Positions 60,308 to 64,000 of a stretch of DNA of 64,000 nucleotides are shown piece by piece. A program made the position numbers and the translations under genes. The number at the start of each line of letters is the position of its first letter. Position 1 is the first letter of the stretch. The notes below the pieces were generated by a model. That model searched no databases and had not been told where the DNA came from. It saw only the letters and a list, made by a program, of their open reading frames with translations. The stretch lies in NCBI RefSeq assembly GCF_004792685.1, contig NZ_SRXT01000002.1, positions 124,001 to 188,000 of the forward strand, in the 5' to 3' direction. This DNA is from Sphingomonas gei (lineage in GTDB: Bacteria > Pseudomonadota > Alphaproteobacteria > Sphingomonadales > Sphingomonadaceae).

Positions 60308-61180
60308 TCAAGGTGCGCGGCGGATCGGCGCCTGCGCGTTGCAGATGTCGGCGCCGCCCGCGGGCACGGTGAAGAAAGGCGGCTTGCGGTTCTCGCGCTC
60401 GCTCAGCCAGGCGGCGAAGCGTTCATTGTCGGTCGCGCGATATTCGAAATGCGGGCGCTCGTCGTCGGGCAGCTGGCTGGCGAGGCGAACCGACAGGATC
60501 GGCACGCGCTCGGCCGGATCCTCATAGACCCCCAGCGCGCCGCCGCCGCGCGGCAGCGTCGAGAGCCACTGGATTCCTTCGACGACCCGGCCGATGATTG
60601 CGATGTTGCGATCGAGATGGCGTGGCGCATGGCCGATCACGGCATAGAGCTCGGCGCCGCTGCCGGTGCTCGGTGCCAGGTCGCGCGCGACGCCGACCAT
60701 GCCGTAGCAATGGGTGAGCCAGCTCGCTTTGCCGTCGGTGGCGAGCGGCCAGCCGTCGGCGCTGTGCCCGGTCCTGGTGGCATAGGGATCGGTGCGCGCG
60801 AAATGCGTGACGCCGTCATAGCGGCTCCATTCATATTCGGCGGGCGGGTTCTCGATCACCATGGGGGGGAGCGTCGTCGGCTTGTCCTCGCCGCCGCCCC
60901 ATTGCGCGACATAATTGTCCTGCACGCGATAGACGCTGGTGCCGTCCCACCAATGCGCTTCGGCGAGCTTGCGGATATTGGCGACATGCGCGGGCGCAAA
61001 CCGCGGGGCGAGCCGGATGAAGACCTGATGCCCGCCGCGCAGCGTCATCACCAGCAGCTCCTTGTCGGGGATCGGCTGCCAGTCGGACGCAGCGGCGTCG
61101 GACGGAGCTGCCGGCGCTGTCTGGGCGATGGCGGGGACGGCGGCGGCGAGCGCGGAAAGCGCGAGCAGGGGCTTGAGCAT
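60308..61180 (-). CDS. Cyclophilin-type peptidyl-prolyl isomerase, periplasmic
   Basis: The 290-residue protein has a signal peptide (cleavage after AIAQ) and a cyclophilin-like core: MTLRGGHQVFIRLAPRFAPAHVANIRKLAEAHWWDGTSVYRVQDNYVAQWG, HCYGMVGVARD, GAELYAVIGHAPRHLDRNIAIIGRVVEGIQWLS. The C-terminal ~60 residues, with ADNERFAAWLSERENRKPPFF-type sequence, are an extension. Periplasmic protein folding is the likely role. ATG 61180 has only a weak Shine-Dalgarno. Confidence 0.9.
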   Translation of the reverse strand: MLKPLLALSALAAAVPAIAQTAPAAPSDAAASDWQPIPDKELLVMTLRGGHQVFIRLAPRFAPAHVANIRKLAEAHWWDGTSVYRVQDNYVAQWGGGEDKPTTLPPMVIENPPAEYEWSRYDGVTHFARTDPYATRTGHSADGWPLATDGKASWLTHCYGMVGVARDLAPSTGSGAELYAVIGHAPRHLDRNIAIIGRVVEGIQWLSTLPRGGGALGVYEDPAERVPILSVRLASQLPDDERPHFEYRATDNERFAAWLSERENRKPPFFTVPAGGADICNAQAPIRRAP

Positions 61181-61211
61181 GACGCGAGACTGGCACGCGC
61201 GCCTGCGCTTG

Positions 61212-61235
61212 CCTAGCCCGCCCGCACGGGCTAGG
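61212..61235. other. Perfect hairpin upstream of tRNA-Ser(GGA)
   Basis: CCTAGCCCG-CCCGCA-CGGGCTAGG is a perfect 9-base inverted repeat between the divergent isomerase and tRNA genes. It could be an operator or stalled-transcript structure; no T-run follows. Confidence 0.4.
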
Positions 61236-61255
61236 GCCGCGCCTTCCCGGTATGC

Positions 61256-61346
61256 GGAGCGGTGGCCGAGTGGTCGAAGGCGCTCGCCTGGAAAGTGAGT
61301 ATACGCCAAAAGCGTATCGTGGGTTCGAATCCCACCCGCTCCGCCA
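61256..61346 (+). tRNA. tRNA-Ser(GGA)
   Basis: A class II cloverleaf: acceptor GGAGCGG with CCGCTCC, discriminator G and encoded CCA; anticodon loop CTGGAAA gives GGA; long variable arm ATACGCCAAAAGCGTAT; T loop GGTTCGAATCC. It is followed by a decayed integrase gene, so it is probably an old integration site. Confidence 0.96.
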
Positions 61347-61514
61347 TTTCCCCGTTTCAGGGGTCCGCAAAAGGCCACCGGTATCGACTTTTTCTCCGTG
61401 ATTACCCGCGCTTAGCTCGCGCCTTGGCCATGGCGATCCATGTACCTCCACTCAAATCGAGGTACTGATTCGTGGCATCGGCGGTCGAAAATCGTGATAC
61501 TTTGGAGAAACCCG

Positions 61515-62490
61515 ATGCTGAGTGATGCGAAAGTCCGCGCGGCCAAGCCGCGCCCCAATCCTACAAATTGTCCGACGCCAATCGCCTCTTCCTGCTCGTG
61601 ACCCCGAGCGGCGGAAAGCTGTGGCGCTACGGCTATTATTATGACGGCAAGCAGAAGACGCTCACTTTCGGCGCCTACCCTCTGATCTCGCTCTCGGAAG
61701 CCCGCGTGAAGCGCGACGAGGCCGCCGGCCTCCTTGCCGAAGGGCACGACCCTAATCTCGTCCGGAAGCTCAGGATAAATGCAACGATCGAGGCGGCTCG
61801 CCTGACCTTCGAGAAGGTAGCACGCGAATGGCACTAGAACGCGAAGTCGCAATGGGCGTCCGTCCACGCCGCCGACGTGATCCGCAGCCTCGAACGCGAT
61901 GTCTTTCCAACCATAGGGGAGCTTCCGATCGGGCAGCTCACGCCGCCACTGGTCTTTGGCGTCCGGCGCGAGATCGAGGCTCGCGGATCGATCGAGACCG
62001 CGAAGCCCGTTCGCCAGCGCATCTCCGCCGTTTTCGTCTACGGGATCGCCAGGGCATAGTGAGGGACGATCCCGCCGAAGGGCTGGGTGCCGTACTGAAA
62101 CCACTTCGAAAGGGTCGCCAGCCGGCGATCACCGATCTCGCCCCGCTCCAGAAGATGATCGTCGCGGCGGAGGAGGATTATGCCCGCCCGGTGACACGAC
62201 TGGCGCTGCGCCTGCTTGCGTTGACCGCGGTTCGCCCCAGCGAACTGCGCGGCGCCGAATGGGCCGAGTTCGGGGATCTCAACGGACGGGCGCCATTGTG
62301 GCGCATCCCTTCCGCACGAATGAAGGGGGACCTCGATCGAAAGGAAGAATCGAACGGCGATCACCTCGTTCCCCTCGCGCCCCAGGCTGTCGCCGTTCTC
62401 CGGGCGCTGGGGCCATTGACGGGATCTGGGCCGCTTCTGTTTCCGAGCAACCGCCATGCGCATCGGCCGATGAGTGAAAACGCGATCGGG
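61515..62490 (+). pseudogene. Decayed DUF4102-type tyrosine integrase
   Basis: Pieces in three frames read as one integrase: MLSDAKVRAAKPRP (61515, frame 3), then SDANRLFLLVTPSGGKLWRYGY and TFGAYPLISLSEARVKRDEA (61568-61837), then the piece from MIRSLERDVF to IGQLTPPLVF (61877-62059), then the core region LRLLALTAVRPSELRGAEW (62100-62480). A one-base deletion near 61560, a stop after EW-H at 61835 and another frame change near 62060 break it. It stops before the catalytic H-x-x-R...Y part. It lies next to tRNA-Ser(GGA), as integrases do. Confidence 0.85.
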
Positions 62491-63234
62491 GCAGTTCGCC
62501 AAGCTCCTTACGGGTGTCCTGAAGCGATTGTTCGAGCTGGTCGTACACCCCCGGCCGAAGGTCTTTCAGGCAAGGCCAGGGGCCACCGCCGTGGTGCGGA
62601 CCGAGGACGGGGGCGCCTTCCATGCGCGAGCGCGCGACGTGCTCGCCGATGTCGACGACCTGCAATCGATGTTCGCAGGAGATCGCGTGGCGTAGCGGGG
62701 ACGGCTTCCGGTCGATCTGCCAACCGAGCTTGCGCGCACGACGATCGTCCCGGCGTTGCCGACGTTCATGGCCGCTCATCCCCAACTGGAGCTCGAAGTC
62801 TCAAGCACGGACCGGCAGTTCGATCTGGTCCAGGAAGGGTTCGATTGCGTGCTGCGGATCGGGCCGGTTGGCGACGAGACGCTGATCGCCCGACCGCTCG
62901 GTAGTTGCGCATGGTGAACGCCGCCAACCCCGCCTATCTGGCGCGCCACGGCCTCCCGCGGTCGCTGGACGACTGGACGCGTCAGGAGCATCGGACGGTC
63001 CACTACAGTCGCACGCTCGGCGGGAAGTCTTACGAATGGGAGTACCCGGTCGCGGGTACGGGCGACTATGCGACGCTTCAGGTGCACAATCATTTCAGTC
63101 TGGAGCGCCACCTCATCGATCGACAGATTTACAAAGACCGCCGCTCACTGCCCTGGCTGAGTGGCAGTCGCTCGCGAGTTAGGCTGCCAGCTTCAAAGAT
63201 CGAACTGCATCTGCCGGAGAGCGGTTCGCGTTAG
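62490..63234 (+). pseudogene. Decayed LysR-type regulator (mainly the substrate-binding domain)
   Basis: Readable pieces: TEDGGAFHARARDVLADVDDLQSM (62474-62695), then after a stop LPTELARTTIVPALPTFMAAHPQLELEVSS and FDLVQEGFDCVLRIGPVGDETLIARPLG (to 62903), then in another frame from 62914 MVNAANPAYLARHGLPRSLDDW and LGGKSYEWEYPVA. These are consecutive parts of a LysR family substrate-binding domain. The N-terminal helix-turn-helix is absent or scrambled; the junction with the integrase remains lies near 62490-62560. Two stop/frame lesions mean it is not functional. Confidence 0.8.
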
Positions 63235-63444
63235 ACTGACAGCACCCCGCAAGGTCATGGGGCCGGGCTGCTTTGTCGCATGCTTACTCCCGGGGAGACG
63301 ACATCGATGCGTCGCACAGCGACTTCGCCGACGATCATAACTCAGACAAGATTGACATGTTTGGTTGTGAATCTTATGCAGGCGTTAGCGCTACCACAAA
63401 TTTCGTCGTCACCTGCAAAGCAGGGGCCCTGGGGAGGATTGACA
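63235..63444. other. Upstream region of the TonB-dependent receptor with half a palindromic repeat
   Basis: No gene. CGTCACCTGCAAAGCAGGGGCCC at 63407-63428 is a lone half-site of the CCCCTGC-AAAGCAGGGG family seen at 10087 and 39982. A promoter for the receptor gene is expected here. Confidence 0.4.
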
Positions 63445-64000
63445 ATGATTTCTCGTGTCGAGCTAGTTCGGCGGGCGCTTTTGAGCGCTGTCGCGGTGTC
63501 GGGTCTTTCCCTGCCAGTGGTTGCAGCGGCACAGACCGCCGGCCCGCCGACGACGTCTTCGAACAACAGCGCAAACGAGCCCGCAAATCAGACGCAGGAT
63601 GGAGCTGGCCAGACCGCTCCGGCTCAAGTCGACGCTATCGCTCAGGCTCCCGCCGATTCGTCTGTGGACGACGATGAGATCGTCGTGTCCGGGTATCGCG
63701 CCTCACTCGAGAGTCAGACCAACGCCAAGCGCAACTCGATAGGCTTTACAGATACGATCTTTGCGGAAGACATCGGCAAGTTCCCCGACACCAATATCGC
63801 AGAGTCGGTAAACCGTATTCCCGGCGTCACGATCAGTCGCGAGGTAACCGGTGAAGGCACCAACGTCGCGATCCGCGGCCTGGGAACGAACTTCACGCGG
63901 GTGTTGCTGAACGGCGCGCCGGTGGCGGTCGCCTCGGTCCGCTTCGATGCGCAGAGCACCAACCGCGAAGTGGACCTCGACCTGCTTCCCACCGAATTGT
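63445..64000 (+). CDS. TonB-dependent receptor, 3' end outside the window
   Basis: The open frame from ATG 63445 runs off the window end (185 codons seen). It has a signal peptide (VVAAAQ), a Gln/Asn/Ala-rich linker, a TonB-box-like DDEIVVSGYRASLE, and the plug domain FAEDIGKFPDTNIAESVNRIPGVTISREVTGEG then VAIRGLG and RVLLNGAPV. This plug sequence is typical of the large sphingomonad/caulobacter receptors for sugars or other nutrients. GGGGAGGA precedes the ATG. Expected full length is far longer. Confidence 0.9.
   Translation, partial: MISRVELVRRALLSAVAVSGLSLPVVAAAQTAGPPTTSSNNSANEPANQTQDGAGQTAPAQVDAIAQAPADSSVDDDEIVVSGYRASLESQTNAKRNSIGFTDTIFAEDIGKFPDTNIAESVNRIPGVTISREVTGEGTNVAIRGLGTNFTRVLLNGAPVAVASVRFDAQSTNREVDLDLLPTEL

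Noticed and set aside
62474..62695. Reading 62474-62695 as an intact small gene
   Set aside because: Its C-terminal part matches a LysR linker (TEDGGAFHARARDVLADVDDL) that continues past a stop, so it is a fragment of a pseudogene.

Overview
The window reads as chromosomal DNA of a Sphingomonas-like alphaproteobacterium. Coding density and GC are high, and there is a Rhodobacter-type gene transfer agent (GTA) tail cluster, the CtrA antagonist SciP, a DUF1134 envelope protein, RegB/RegA, and the start of a large TonB-dependent receptor of the sphingomonad type. Genus assignment is inference from gene content; no rRNA is present.

Layout. 1-8705 is the tail half of a GTA-type particle locus: connector, tail tube, chaperone, tape measure, hub proteins, cell-wall peptidase, host-specificity protein and a DUF2793 protein. 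It runs on one strand with 1-4 base overlaps, broken only by a REP-like palindrome pair at 2440-2570. 8815-16308 is core genome: OmpA porin, YgfZ, a dihydroorotase homologue, a TonB-like protein, DUF1294, a two-PAS hybrid kinase and DUF1134.

16463-30818 is a genomic island of about 14.3 kb in tRNA-Ser(GCT). The last 18 bases of the tRNA region (16539-16556) are repeated exactly at 30801-30818, and a tyrosine integrase lies just inside the tRNA end. The island carries a putative DNA-binding protein, a serine recombinase, an XRE regulator, a membrane-anchored unknown and an orphan protein resembling the helical C-terminal part of RarA/MgsA. It also carries a two-gene short prokaryotic Argonaute system (TIR-APAZ plus short pAgo, i.e. 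SPARTA) and, at its right end, a five-gene cassette: GNAT-PUA-like, ASCH-like and archaeal-AdkA-like P-loop genes converging on a GNAT and a membrane-anchored protein. I know of no described function for that cassette as a unit; it is the best candidate for an undescribed system.

30981-61180 is core genome again. A seven-gene minus-strand operon encodes the cytochrome bo-type quinol oxidase (cyoABCD), SURF1 and the redox two-component pair RegB/RegA. Then come an MFS transporter, the NHEJ pair Ku and LigD, pdxH / cation efflux / PhzF, mnmA, sciP, small stress membrane proteins, an RND efflux pair, DUF445, and a Mla-type lipid transport operon (permease, ATPase, MCE protein, lipoprotein) next to a HAD phosphatase and a cyclophilin-type isomerase.

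61256-63200 is a second tRNA-Ser (GGA) followed by the decayed remains of a DUF4102-type integrase and a LysR regulator, probably an old, dead integration. The window ends inside a TonB-dependent receptor gene (63445 onward). Several families of short palindromic intergenic repeats are scattered through the core genome.
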